From assembly GCA_041656175.1 (NCBI GenBank), contig JBBAEA010000079.1, forward strand, positions 1 to 17,214: a DNA stretch of 17,214 bases, in the 5' to 3' direction. The translations under genes were made by a program, and so were the position numbers. The notes beneath the pieces were generated by a model. That model made no database searches, was not told where the DNA came from, and was given only the letters and a program-made list of their open reading frames with translations. The stretch comes from JBBAEA01 sp041656175. GTDB lineage: Bacteria > Myxococcota_A > Bradymonadia > UBA4248. Positions 1-7,508 of the stretch are shown here, in pieces; the first letter of the stretch is position 1, and each line of letters opens with the position of its first letter.

Positions 1-1
1 C

Positions 2-1117
2 AGCAGATATTACGACTGTAACAACGACATTCGAGACGGTTGCGAAATATCCGAGGCAAACCACCACGTTACGAGCTGCACAAACTGCGTTAGTGGCTGG
101 GCAAACTGCGATGGGGACTGGGCAAACGGCTGTGAAGTAAACTTGAGTTCACTCGGAATGACGAGCTGCACAAACTGCGTTAGTGGCTGGGCAAACTGCG
201 ATGGGGACTGGGCAAACGGCTGTGAGGTAAACTTGAGTTCACTCGGAATGACGAGCTGCACGAGCTGCGCTAGCGGCTGGGCAAACTGCGATGGGAACTG
301 GGCAAACGGTTGCGAAGTAGATTTGAATACACGCAAAATGGCAAGTTGTAATTCTTGTGTCGCGGGCTGGGGCAACTGCGATGGGAACTGGGCAAACGGT
401 TGCGAAGTAGATTTGAATACACGCAAAATGGCGAGCTGTAATTCTTGTGTTGCGGGCTGGGGCAACTGCGATGGAAGCTGGACAAACGGCTGCGAAGTAG
501 ATTTGAATGCACGCAAAATGGCGAGCTGTAATTCTTGTGTTGCAGGCTGGGGCAACTGCGATGGGAACTGGGCAAACGGCTGCGAGTTGTATCTCTTGGG
601 CAACGATTATAACAATTGCGGCGCCTGTGGCCGAAATTGTAACGATAACAACGCGTGTACCCAAGGCGACAAATGCGTGAACGGCGCTTGCGTGGCAGGT
701 ACGTTAAAAACCTGTACAAACCCCGTGTGTCGCAAAAACGCTCGCTGCAACCCGAGCACAGGCGCCTGTGTAAGTGACGTTGTAGCCGACGGCACGCATG
801 CAAGTGGCGCAATAGTTAACCGTTGTTGCGGCGGCGTTTCTGTAAACATTAGCAACAACTCAAGTCACTGCGGCGGCTGCGGTCTCGCATGCGCCACTGG
901 CCGTACCTGCTCACCTAGTAGCAATACTAGCTGTGGCTCTACTCGCCAGAGCGGAAGATGCACATGTGTCGCCAACACTCAATGCCCTAAATCGCAAATA
1001 TGTCGCACCAGCAGCCCATACGCCAATCTCTGCGCTCCGCGCTCCTCGGCCGAATGCGCTTCTGGGCAAAACTATGAGAATCTCTCTGGCTGCCCAAACC
1101 TATGCTACTATCCCTAA
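2..1117 (+). CDS. Cys-rich tandem-repeat protein, 5' end outside window
   Basis: The frame is open from base 2 to a TAA at 1115-1117 (371 codons), so the start and any signal peptide lie upstream of the window. An in-frame TTG at 143 falls inside the repeat and is not a credible start. The visible protein has six 30-residue repeats (codons 25-204), each with Cys at unit positions 2, 5, 12 and 20 and a core NCDGxWANGCE. A non-repetitive Cys-rich tail of about 165 residues follows, with NCGACGRNC and HCGGCGLAC motifs. NCDGxxANGCE and NCGxCGxxC modules are familiar from secreted or surface proteins of myxobacteria and relatives. The many paired Cys suggest a disulfide-bonded extracellular protein; this is inference and no enzymatic function is recognised. 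The gene converges on aspA with only 24 bp between the two stop codons and no clear terminator there. Confidence 0.85.
   Translation, partial: SRYYDCNNDIRDGCEISEANHHVTSCTNCVSGWANCDGDWANGCEVNLSSLGMTSCTNCVSGWANCDGDWANGCEVNLSSLGMTSCTSCASGWANCDGNWANGCEVDLNTRKMASCNSCVAGWGNCDGNWANGCEVDLNTRKMASCNSCVAGWGNCDGSWTNGCEVDLNARKMASCNSCVAGWGNCDGNWANGCELYLLGNDYNNCGACGRNCNDNNACTQGDKCVNGACVAGTLKTCTNPVCRKNARCNPSTGACVSDVVADGTHASGAIVNRCCGGVSVNISNNSSHCGGCGLACATGRTCSPSSNTSCGSTRQSGRCTCVANTQCPKSQICRTSSPYANLCAPRSSAECASGQNYENLSGCPNLCYYP
74..613 (+). repeat. Six in-frame 90-bp tandem repeats
   Basis: Six exact-length 90-bp units start at 74, 164, 254, 344, 434 and 524. Units 1 and 2 differ by a single base (GAA/GAG), and units 4 and 5 are also close. 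Units 1-2 carry an SSLGM linker, while units 3-5 carry an N(T/A)RKM linker. This indicates two rounds of local duplication. Every unit keeps the reading frame, so copy-number change would alter protein length in 30-aa steps. Confidence 0.95.
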
Positions 1118-1141
1118 ACTTTAACTACACGCATGCCAGTC

Positions 1142-2554
1142 TTATGGCGACCTATCCTTATCGGCCATAGTCTTATAGACCGCTTCAACGCTAACAAATG
1201 CATCGAGCTGCTCCTTTGTCACGAGGCCACTTTCGAGCAATTTCTCGCGCACCGTCTTGCCCTCCTTGATCGCTTCTTCACCGAGCGCACACGCGCGGTC
1301 ATAGCCAATGAGCGGCACCATTGACGTTATGACACTGGTCGACGCCTGCACGTTTTCTTTACATCTCTCAACATTAGCTTGCATTTCATCCACGCAGAGC
1401 TTGTAAAACATAACACAAGCTTTTTTTAGCAGCTCCAAATCATTGAGCAAACAATCCCCAATGAGCGGCAAATACGCATTCAACTCCATATTCCCACTAC
1501 TCGCCGCAACGCTAATCGTCGTATCATGCCCCACAATGAGCATGCACACCTGACTCATCGCCTCGGTAATCACGGGGTTGACCTTGCCTGGCATAATCGA
1601 TGAACCAGCTTGCCGCACTGGAAGTCTAAGTTCCCCTATTCCCGCCTGCGGGCCCGACGACATAAAGCGTAGGTCAGATGCGATCTTCATCAAACTGAGC
1701 GCGCAGGACTTCAGTGCGCTACTCACCAACACATAAGCATCCAAGTTTTGCGTAGCATCAACCAAATCATGCGCCTGCACAAGAGGCAGCCCCGTAATTG
1801 ATGCCAAAACTGGCACCACCCCGCGCACGTACTCGGCACTTGCGCCGATCGATGTACCAATCGCCGTACCGCCTAAGTTTAGCACAAACAGGGCTTCTTT
1901 TGCTCGCTCCAAGCGCGCCGCATCCCGCGCAATCACTTCGCTATAAGCCTTCATTTCTATGCCAAGCGTCGTCAAAACTGCATCCTGAAACTGCGTCCTC
2001 CCCATTTTTACAACGTCTTTAAACGCCCTACTCCGCCTCCTAAAGCTCTGCTCAAGCTCCAAAAGCTCCGCCACGCAAGCGTCAATTAGCCACACAAGCG
2101 CTAGCTTCAACGCCGTCGGACACACATCATTCGTAGACTGCCTAAAATTAATATCATCAAGAGGCGAAACTATTTGATATTGCCCCAGCTCCTTTCCCAT
2201 CATTTGCAACGCCCGGTTGGCTAAGACCTCATTGACATTCATATTCAACGAAGTACCCGCACCGCCTTGCAAAGAGTCCACACAGACCGCATCATCAAGC
2301 GCCCCCTCCTGCATCTGCTTTGCCGCCTCAATAATCGCCCGCGCCTTTCTCTCATCATCCTTCCACGCGCCCAAACTATGCGAACACTCCGCACACGCCC
2401 GCTTCACCGCCCCCATCGCCCTTATCCACGCCGAATGCACGCGCCTCCCCGTCAAAGGAAAATTCGCCAAGCTCCGCTGCGTGTGCACGCCCCAAAGCGC
2501 GTCCGCATCAATCTCAAGTTCGCCAATAATATCGTGTTCCCAACGTTTCGCCAT
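1142..2554 (-). CDS. aspA: Aspartate ammonia-lyase (aspartase)
   Basis: The enzyme reversibly deaminates L-aspartate to fumarate and ammonia in the cytosol. At 470 aa it has the usual length for the family. Family signatures are visible: E-HDIIGE...GVHTQRSLANFP at the N terminus, QGGAGTSLNMNVNEVLANR, DDINFRQSTND, GRTQFQDA (residues 185-192) and the mobile-loop signature GSSIMPGKVNP (from residue 317) with the catalytic Ser at about 318. Gln in GRTQ, where class II fumarases have His (GRTH), and the GVHT...ENF-like N terminus favour aspartase over fumarase. The ATG at 2554 is chosen over a GTG one codon upstream (2557) because AAAGGA at 2562-2567 lies 7 nt from the ATG. The gene lies downstream of clpB on the same strand but has its own promoter-like sequence, and element A separates the two, so it is probably an independent unit. 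Confidence 0.95.
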   Translation of the reverse strand: MAKRWEHDIIGELEIDADALWGVHTQRSLANFPLTGRRVHSAWIRAMGAVKRACAECSHSLGAWKDDERKARAIIEAAKQMQEGALDDAVCVDSLQGGAGTSLNMNVNEVLANRALQMMGKELGQYQIVSPLDDINFRQSTNDVCPTALKLALVWLIDACVAELLELEQSFRRRSRAFKDVVKMGRTQFQDAVLTTLGIEMKAYSEVIARDAARLERAKEALFVLNLGGTAIGTSIGASAEYVRGVVPVLASITGLPLVQAHDLVDATQNLDAYVLVSSALKSCALSLMKIASDLRFMSSGPQAGIGELRLPVRQAGSSIMPGKVNPVITEAMSQVCMLIVGHDTTISVAASSGNMELNAYLPLIGDCLLNDLELLKKACVMFYKLCVDEMQANVERCKENVQASTSVITSMVPLIGYDRACALGEEAIKEGKTVREKLLESGLVTKEQLDAFVSVEAVYKTMADKDRSP

Positions 2555-2640
2555 CACAGTATCCTTTAATATGAGCCCTAAAAAACTAACAACATTCCCC
2601 CAAACAGCAAACGTAACAGAACATAGCGATATTCCAGCAC

Positions 2641-2670
2641 GTTAAAATGGATATTACTTGTAATTGTCAA
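2641..2670 (-). promoter_or_regulatory. Candidate sigma70-type promoter of aspA
   Basis: On the minus strand, TTGACA (2665-2670) is a perfect -35 box. It is followed after 18 bp by TTTAAC (2641-2646), which matches 4 of 6 bases of the -10 consensus. Transcription would start near 2634, leaving a leader of about 80 nt before the aspA start. The -10 box is weak, so this is a prediction only. Confidence 0.45.
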
Positions 2671-2690
2671 TTTGCACAGCCTTTTTGGGT

Positions 2691-2836
2691 GGGGGGATTA
2701 CCCCCCTACGCGCAAGCTTCCCTCATGTTCGGTGGCTTCGCGCATGATTTTATGCTTTGTATGCGCTCAATCCGCGCATCCAAAGCATAAAATGCGCTCA
2801 GGCACCGCTCCTTCGGGCGATCTTGCGCTACCCCCC
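2691..2836 (-). repeat. Element A: 146-bp structured inverted-repeat element
   Basis: Read on the minus strand, it begins GGGGGGTAGCGCAAG (from 2836), continues with GATCGCC, then a long imperfect hairpin, and ends CTTGCGCGTAGGGGGG plus a terminal stem-loop of six G, a TAAT loop and six C (2691-2706). The central arms are 2740-2766 and 2774-2797, sharing a 13-bp perfect core (ATTTTATGCTTTG with CAAAGCATAAAAT). The outer GCGCAAG/CTTGCGC blocks pair across the element. The same end blocks and overall length occur in element B (6776-6921). It lies between clpB and aspA, upstream of the aspA promoter candidate, and has no coding potential. It could be a MITE/REP-like element or a structured RNA. 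Confidence 0.7.
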
Positions 2837-2984
2837 TTCATGAGTTAGCGTTTTCACAAAAATAAAGCCAAAACCACGTCTCTGCATGAGCAAAAAAGCG
2901 ATCTTGGCTTCGTACACTCAACATTGGAGCTACCGATATATTGGGGCTAGCCCCCCCAAAGCCCCTCCAAGAACCTCGTTTTTA
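2837..2984. other. Rest of the clpB-aspA intergenic region, with GGGGCTAGCCCC palindrome
   Basis: No gene is seen here. There is a weak inverted repeat (AAGCCAA 2865-2871 with TTGGCTT 2904-2910) and a C/G-rich block at 2941-2975. That block starts with TTGGGGCTAGCCCC, a 12-bp palindrome, and continues CCCAAAGCCCCTCCAAG and AGAACC. The same order of words (TTGGGGCTA, GCCCC, CAAA, CCCC, TC, AAG, AGAACC) recurs after the AAA+ gene at 14557-14610, so this is a second small dispersed repeat type. In the clpB transcript it would lie just after the stop codon. Confidence 0.5.
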
Positions 2985-5561
2985 TCAACTCTGCGCGTAG
3001 CGAAACTCTAGCGCTTCATCTCTTAACTCCGCATACACCGTACTCCCCGAGGGGATTGGGGTTGCAAGCAAATACTTGGCGAGCGGATTTTGCAGCTCTC
3101 GTTGTATAGCGCGCTTGAGCGGGCGAGCACCGTAAACGAGGTCTGTGCCTTGCTTAGCTAGCCAATCGAATGCGTCGGCTGCAAGGGATAACTTCAGCGA
3201 TTTTGCATCAAGTAGCGCCTGCACACGTTTTAGTTGAATGCTCAAAATACTGCGGATTTGCTCACTACTGAGTGGTTCAAAGCTTATGATTTCATCGACA
3301 CGATTGAGAAATTCTGGTTTAAATAGCCGCTTCATCTCATCGAGGGCTAATTTTTTTCGGCTCTCAAAGTCGATGTCCGTATTTTGTAATAAGCTACTGC
3401 CCACATTACTCGTCATAATGAGCACCGTATTTTTGAAATCGACAGTGCGTCCTTTGGAGTCGGTTAATCGCCCATCATCGAGGATCTGCAACAGAATGTT
3501 AAAGACGTCGGGATGCGCTTTCTCTATCTCGTCAAAGAGAACGACGGCGTATGGTTTTCGACGCACGGCCTCGGTCAAGAAGCCACCTTCGTCATAACCG
3601 ACATAACCTGGTGGGGAACCAATCATGCGAGAAGCAGCGTGTCTCTCCATATACTCGCTCATATCGAGCCTTATCATGCTGTGCTCGTCGTTAAAGAGCA
3701 CATCTGCTAATGCGCGCGCCACCTCGGTTTTTCCCACACCAGTTGGCCCTAAGAATATAAAGCTACCGACGGGTCTACCAAGGTCTTGAAGCCCAGCGCG
3801 CGATCGCCTCACGGCATCGCAAACGGCGTTGAGAGCTTCATCTTGCCCAACAACGCGCTCGCGCAAGCGATCTTCGAGATTGAGGAGTTTTTCTACATCG
3901 CCTTCGAGCATTTTTTGCACAGGAATCCCCGTCCATTTTGCCACGATGGCGGCAATATCAGAGGCGCGCACTTCCTCCTTTAAGAATGAAGTACCTTCTT
4001 GGTTTGCGCGTTTTAATGCTTGGTTCGCCTCTTCAATACTACGCTCAATTTCGGGAATTTTGCCGTAGCGAAGTTCCGCAGCTTTATTGAAGTCCCCTAG
4101 CCTTTGCGCGTTTTCGGATGCGATACGTAGGTCGTCGCGATTTTTTCGCAAATCCTTGATGTTCTGTAACGTTTCTCGCTCCTTTTTCCATTGTAGTTTC
4201 ATGCTTTCACAGCGTTCGCGCATGTTTGCTATTTTTTCCTCAACGCCCGCAAGCTGTTTTTGGGAAGCCGCATCCTCTTCTTTGAGTAGCGCTTGGCGCT
4301 CAATTTCGAGTTCGATAAGAGCGCGCTCCAACTCATCGATAGGCGTAGGAAGGCTCTCTACCTCCATTTTGAGCTGTGCCGCCGCTTCATCCATTAAGTC
4401 AATGGCTTTATCGGGTAAAAATCTATCGGCAATATAGCGCTTCGATAGCTGAACTGCGGCAATAACGGCGCCGTCCGTAATGTGTATGCCGTGGTGAATT
4501 TCGTAGCGCTCCTTAATTCCGCGCAAAATCGTGATCGCGTCATTTTCGCTGGGTTCATCCACAAGCACGGGCTGGAAACGCCGTTCTAAGGCGGCATCTT
4601 TTTCGATGAGTTTGTACTCGTTAAGCGTGGTTGCCCCAACACATCGCAGCTCTCCCCTCGCGAGCGCTGGCTTTAACATATTCGAAGCATCCATCGCGCC
4701 CTCGCCGCCACCCGCGCGCACCAACGTATGAAGCTCATCGATAAACAAGATCACCGATCCATCGGCAGCCTCGATCTCGGCTAATACTGATTTGAGGCGT
4801 TCCTCGAATTCACCGCGGTATTTGGCGCCAGCAATGAGCAGACCAAGATCTAGGGCTAAAACGCGTTTGTTCTTGAGCGATTCGGGAACGTCCCCCGCGG
4901 CAATACGCTGTGCAATCCCCTCTGCCACCGCAGTTTTACCCACACCGGGCTCACCAATAAGTACGGGATTGTTCTTAGTTTTTCGCGATAAAACCTGTAA
5001 TGTGCGCCGGATTTCGTCGTTTCTGCCAATAATCGGATCGATCTTCCCATTTCGTGCGTCTTGCGTTAAATCGCGAGTGTATTGCTTGAGCGCTTCAAAG
5101 GTGGCCTCGGGGTTTTCGCTGCTAATGCGTTGGTTACCGCGCACATCTTGTAGAGCCACCAAAACGTTTTCATGTCGAATGCCTAAGCCTTCGAGAACCG
5201 CCCGAGCTTCGCAAGCTGTGGAGAGCATGGCCAACAAATAATGTTCGGCAGAGATATAATCATCTTTCATTTTATGGGCGATTGCTTGAGATTCCCGCAT
5301 GATATTCGACAAATCTTTAGAAATGCCGACATCCGCGCCGCGCACTATAGGATACTTCTGCATCGCTATCTGCGCCGCAGCGGTGATCTGCTCTGGCTTG
5401 TAGCCCAGTCTCTCAAAAATCGACCTAGCCACGCCCTCTTGTTTAGCGAAAGCTAAGAGCAAATGAATGCTTGTGATTTCGTTGTGTTGCGCGGCGTTAG
5501 CTATGTTTTGTGCCTCTTGTATCGCCTCGCGTGATTTGATCGTTAAATTGTCTAAACGCAT
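2985..5561 (-). CDS. clpB: ClpB, ATP-dependent protein disaggregase
   Basis: This hexameric Hsp100 chaperone extracts polypeptides from aggregates and works with DnaK/DnaJ/GrpE in the cytosol. The 858-aa length matches canonical ClpB. Domain order: N-terminal Clp_N double repeat (about 1-145); AAA module 1 with Walker A GEPGVGKT (203-210), Walker B ILFIDELHTL and an Arg-finger region ALERRFQP; a long coiled-coil M domain rich in Glu/Lys/Leu (about 405-530), which separates ClpB from ClpA and ClpC; AAA module 2 with Walker A GPTGVGKT (605-612), VVLFDEIEKAH, sensor ITSNVGS-like (IMTSNVGS) and EFLNRVDEI; and a C-terminal oligomerisation segment. The ATG at 5561 follows a strong GGAGGT (5567-5572) 5 nt away. 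No CIRCE element or convincing sigma32 promoter was found upstream. A G/C-rich palindrome follows the stop codon. Confidence 0.98.
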   Translation of the reverse strand: MRLDNLTIKSREAIQEAQNIANAAQHNEITSIHLLLAFAKQEGVARSIFERLGYKPEQITAAAQIAMQKYPIVRGADVGISKDLSNIMRESQAIAHKMKDDYISAEHYLLAMLSTACEARAVLEGLGIRHENVLVALQDVRGNQRISSENPEATFEALKQYTRDLTQDARNGKIDPIIGRNDEIRRTLQVLSRKTKNNPVLIGEPGVGKTAVAEGIAQRIAAGDVPESLKNKRVLALDLGLLIAGAKYRGEFEERLKSVLAEIEAADGSVILFIDELHTLVRAGGGEGAMDASNMLKPALARGELRCVGATTLNEYKLIEKDAALERRFQPVLVDEPSENDAITILRGIKERYEIHHGIHITDGAVIAAVQLSKRYIADRFLPDKAIDLMDEAAAQLKMEVESLPTPIDELERALIELEIERQALLKEEDAASQKQLAGVEEKIANMRERCESMKLQWKKERETLQNIKDLRKNRDDLRIASENAQRLGDFNKAAELRYGKIPEIERSIEEANQALKRANQEGTSFLKEEVRASDIAAIVAKWTGIPVQKMLEGDVEKLLNLEDRLRERVVGQDEALNAVCDAVRRSRAGLQDLGRPVGSFIFLGPTGVGKTEVARALADVLFNDEHSMIRLDMSEYMERHAASRMIGSPPGYVGYDEGGFLTEAVRRKPYAVVLFDEIEKAHPDVFNILLQILDDGRLTDSKGRTVDFKNTVLIMTSNVGSSLLQNTDIDFESRKKLALDEMKRLFKPEFLNRVDEIISFEPLSSEQIRSILSIQLKRVQALLDAKSLKLSLAADAFDWLAKQGTDLVYGARPLKRAIQRELQNPLAKYLLATPIPSGSTVYAELRDEALEFRYAQS

Positions 5562-5660
5562 AAATTACCTCCATAAAGTAGAAGTCCATAACAAGCTTAA
5601 AGCTATGCACCAATTTGGGGGAGGCAAATGAAGAGAGCGGGAGATGGCGCAAAATTGCCA

Positions 5661-5690
5661 AGAAAAAAGGGCGACCTTAAAGGCCGCCCT
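5661..5690 (-). terminator. Rho-independent terminator of the NfeD-SPFH transcript
   Basis: On the minus strand, AGGGCGGCCT, loop TTA, AGGTCGCCCT (5668-5690) forms a stem of about 10 bp with one mismatch. It is followed directly by a T-run (5663-5668 on the opposite strand) and TTCTT. It lies 50 bp past the SPFH stop and ahead of clpB, so it ends that transcript before clpB. Its TGTAGGG...CCCT shape resembles the palindrome at 14711-14731. Confidence 0.8.
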
Positions 5691-5741
5691 ACAATGGCTT
5701 AAGAGCTCAAACTTTGGTTTACGAAAACGCGCGCATAAGCA

Positions 5742-6659
5742 CTACTTCAGAATTTCTTTTATACTAGTGGCTAAACCTGTGACGCTAGCAATATTGGAGG
5801 GAACGATGATTTTGGTGGCGTTCCCGTAGGCTGCGTGTTGGAAGGCTTCGTAGGCTTGTATGGTAAGAACGCTGTCGGAGGGTTTAGCTTCATTAAGTAA
5901 ACGAATACCTTCGGCTTTTGCTTTATATACGAGCATGAGTGCCTCAGCCTCACCTTCGGCTTCGCGGATCCGTTTTTGTCGTTCTGCCTCAGCGTTAAGT
6001 ATAGCGGCCTCCTTGTTACCTTCTGCGTCCATAATTCTTGCTGCTCTGCGGCCTTCGGCTTCGAGGATGGCGGATTGTTTTTCTCCTTCGGATCTAATGA
6101 TGGCCTCGCGTTTTTCACGATCCGCCTTCATTTGTCGATCCATGGCTTCTTTAATTTCGCGTGGTGGGGTGATATTTTTGATTTCGACGCGCGAAACCTT
6201 GATTCCCCACTGATCTGTGGCGCGATCGAGGTCGGCTGTAATTTGTCGGTTGATGGAATCACGCGAAGTGAGGCAGCCTTCGAGGTCGAGGTTGCCGATG
6301 ATATTTCGCAGGGTTGACGTGGTCAGTGTGTTCATCGCGACGATGGGGTCTTCGACGCCGTAGCTGTAGAGTTTGCTGTTATTGACGCGGTAAAAAATAA
6401 CGGAATCGACGGCGATAGTAACGTTATCTTTAGTAATGACGGGCTGTGGCTCGAAGTCGCAGGTTTGCTCTTTGGTGGAGACTTGTTTTGCAATTTTGTC
6501 CAGCACAGGGATGAGCAGGTGCATGCCCTTTTGCCAAGTCGCATGGTAAACCCCGAGACGCTCTACGACGTATTCTCGCGCTTCAGGTACTATGCGAATA
6601 CGTGATACAAGGTAGATGCCGAGGAGGAAAATAAGAGCCAGTGGTATGTAAAAACCCAT
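5742..6659 (-). CDS. qmcA: QmcA-like SPFH/band-7 membrane protein
   Basis: This stomatin/prohibitin-family protein is anchored in the inner membrane by an N-terminal segment (about residues 4-20). Band-7/SPFH sequence follows: ERLGVYHATWQKGMHLLIPVLD, VITKDNVTIAVDSVIFYRV, STLRNIIGNLDLEGCLTSRDSIN and WGIKVSRVEIKNITPP. An Ala/Glu-rich coiled coil of repeated EAEGxxxAxI units spans about 165-240, before a C-terminal NIASVTGLATSIKEIL. At 305 aa it matches E. coli QmcA in length and layout. Such proteins form large ring or microdomain assemblies linked to membrane quality control. The ATG at 6659 is preferred over an upstream TTG (6671) because GAGG lies 6 nt before it. It is downstream of an NfeD-family gene, its usual partner, but 274 bp containing element B separate the two. 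A strong terminator follows. Confidence 0.93.
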   Translation of the reverse strand: MGFYIPLALIFLLGIYLVSRIRIVPEAREYVVERLGVYHATWQKGMHLLIPVLDKIAKQVSTKEQTCDFEPQPVITKDNVTIAVDSVIFYRVNNSKLYSYGVEDPIVAMNTLTTSTLRNIIGNLDLEGCLTSRDSINRQITADLDRATDQWGIKVSRVEIKNITPPREIKEAMDRQMKADREKREAIIRSEGEKQSAILEAEGRRAARIMDAEGNKEAAILNAEAERQKRIREAEGEAEALMLVYKAKAEGIRLLNEAKPSDSVLTIQAYEAFQHAAYGNATKIIVPSNIASVTGLATSIKEILK

Positions 6660-6775
6660 AAAAAACCTCAATTTCTTTGTCTTACAAAGGGATAGAGTAA
6701 AAAAAACGACAAACGCAATATTTTAACTAGTGTTCGCTCTTTAAGCATCGCTTTCGTGCTGGAGCGAGTCCTCGA

Positions 6776-6921
6776 GGGGGTAGCGTGGGATCGCCGAGAA
6801 AAATTCGTTGTGAACGCATGTTGTGCGTTGGATTGGCGAATAGCCGATACAACGCACAACATTTTGCGTTCACAGTCGAATTTTGCGAGGAAGCCCACGC
6901 GTAGGGGGAGACTTCCCCCCC
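6776..6921 (+). repeat. Element B: 146-bp structured inverted-repeat element
   Basis: It begins GGGGGTAGCGTGGG (6776-6789), then GATCGCC (6789-6795). A long hairpin follows whose inner arms 6809-6830 and 6850-6874 are almost perfectly complementary (TGTGAACGCA...TTGTGCGTTG with CAACGCACAA...TGCGTTCACA). It continues with GGAAG, CCCACGC (6894-6900) and GTAGGGGG (6901-6908), and ends in a small stem-loop GGGGGA-GACT-TCCCCC. The end blocks and length match element A in reverse orientation, while the hairpin arms are unrelated. GCGTGGG pairs with CCCACGC where element A has GCGCAAG with CTTGCGC. It separates NfeD from its SPFH partner and has no coding potential. Confidence 0.7.
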
Positions 6922-6933
6922 ATGTAAATTTTA

Positions 6934-7404
6934 TCAATCTCCAGAGCGAATGGGGTCGGGCTCGACAACGCAGACCGCGCTTCCAACCTGTAGAATAATG
7001 ACGGCTGCGCCTTCGGCAATGGGTGTGTCGCTTGCGGATTTTGCGGTCCAGTAGTCGCCGTCGACGCAGATTTGGCCGATATTTTCGATATTTGAGATGC
7101 GTTGAGTAACGATGGCGCTTTTACCAGCAAGTGCATGTTTGGCGACAACTTCGGTTTTGTCGCCTTTGTTTCCAACGCGAATGATGAAGTGGCGAAAGAA
7201 CCAAAGAGTTGCGATGCTAATGGCAATGGCAGTGCCAATTTGTAGCCAGAGCGGGGCTCCTAAAAGGGCGAGTAATAGAGCGGCAGCGGCGCCGATGGCG
7301 AACCAGACGCTTACCAGCGTTGCGGTTGCGAGCTCAGCGACAATAGTGAAGGCGAGTATGGCTGCCCACACGATGCTCTCAGCGTTGTTTTGTAGAAATT
7401 CCAT
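6934..7404 (-). CDS. NfeD-like membrane protein, partner of the SPFH protein
   Basis: The 156-aa protein resembles short NfeD proteins (E. coli YbbJ type) that accompany QmcA/SPFH proteins. It has three hydrophobic segments (about residues 8-30, 31-49 and 50-68), a basic turn, and then an OB-fold NfeD C-terminal domain: GKSAIVTQRISNIENIGQICVDGDYWTAKS, IAEGAAVIILQVGSAVCVVEP. The pattern of G, a V-rich strand, W-x-A and a terminal V-x-P is typical. The ATG at 7404 is chosen because AAAGGG lies 7 nt upstream; the longer reading frame (to 7452) would extend to the predicted -10 box. It is the first gene of a presumed two-gene unit with the SPFH gene. The domain is presumed to sit next to SPFH rings and stabilise them; that is family knowledge, not visible here. 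Confidence 0.88.
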   Translation of the reverse strand: MEFLQNNAESIVWAAILAFTIVAELATATLVSVWFAIGAAAALLLALLGAPLWLQIGTAIAISIATLWFFRHFIIRVGNKGDKTEVVAKHALAGKSAIVTQRISNIENIGQICVDGDYWTAKSASDTPIAEGAAVIILQVGSAVCVVEPDPIRSGD

Positions 7405-7451
7405 GCTTAGACCCTTTATTGTTCGGCGCACTAAGCGCGCTGTTAGGAGCA

Positions 7452-7480
7452 AATCTAAGAATAAACGTTAATTTAGTCAA
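7452..7480 (-). promoter_or_regulatory. Candidate promoter of the NfeD-SPFH unit
   Basis: On the minus strand, TTGACT (7475-7480) is followed after 17 bp by TAGATT (7452-7457), 5/6 and 4/6 matches to the sigma70 boxes. The predicted start is near 7445, giving a leader of about 40 nt before the ATG at 7404. It is divergent from the promoter at 7509-7537. Confidence 0.5.
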
Positions 7481-7508
7481 GCATCTGAAGGTGATTTTGT
7501 GCTACAAC

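Noticed and set aside
10..858. Long minus-strand reading frames opposite the 90-bp repeats
   Set aside because: They are mirror images of the tandem repeats (the period is a multiple of three), show no ribosome site, and overlap a well-supported plus-strand gene.
143..1117. TTG at 143 as start of the first gene
   Set aside because: It lies in the middle of a repeat unit, and the frame is open with matching repeat sequence back to base 2; the gene begins upstream of the window.
2217..2645. Plus-strand ORF of 142 codons over the 5' part of aspA
   Set aside because: It is antisense to an unambiguous aspartase, with no family resemblance or ribosome site.
2691..2836. Integron attC site interpretation of elements A and B
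   Set aside because: Conserved ends with variable arms recall attC sites, but the RYYYAAC and GTTRRRY core sites are absent and there are no gene cassettes or integrase here.
5573..5640. Heat-shock (CIRCE or sigma32) control site before clpB
   Set aside because: No TTAGCACTC inverted repeat is present. CCCCCAAAT resembles a sigma32 -10, but no CTTGAA-like box lies at a correct distance.
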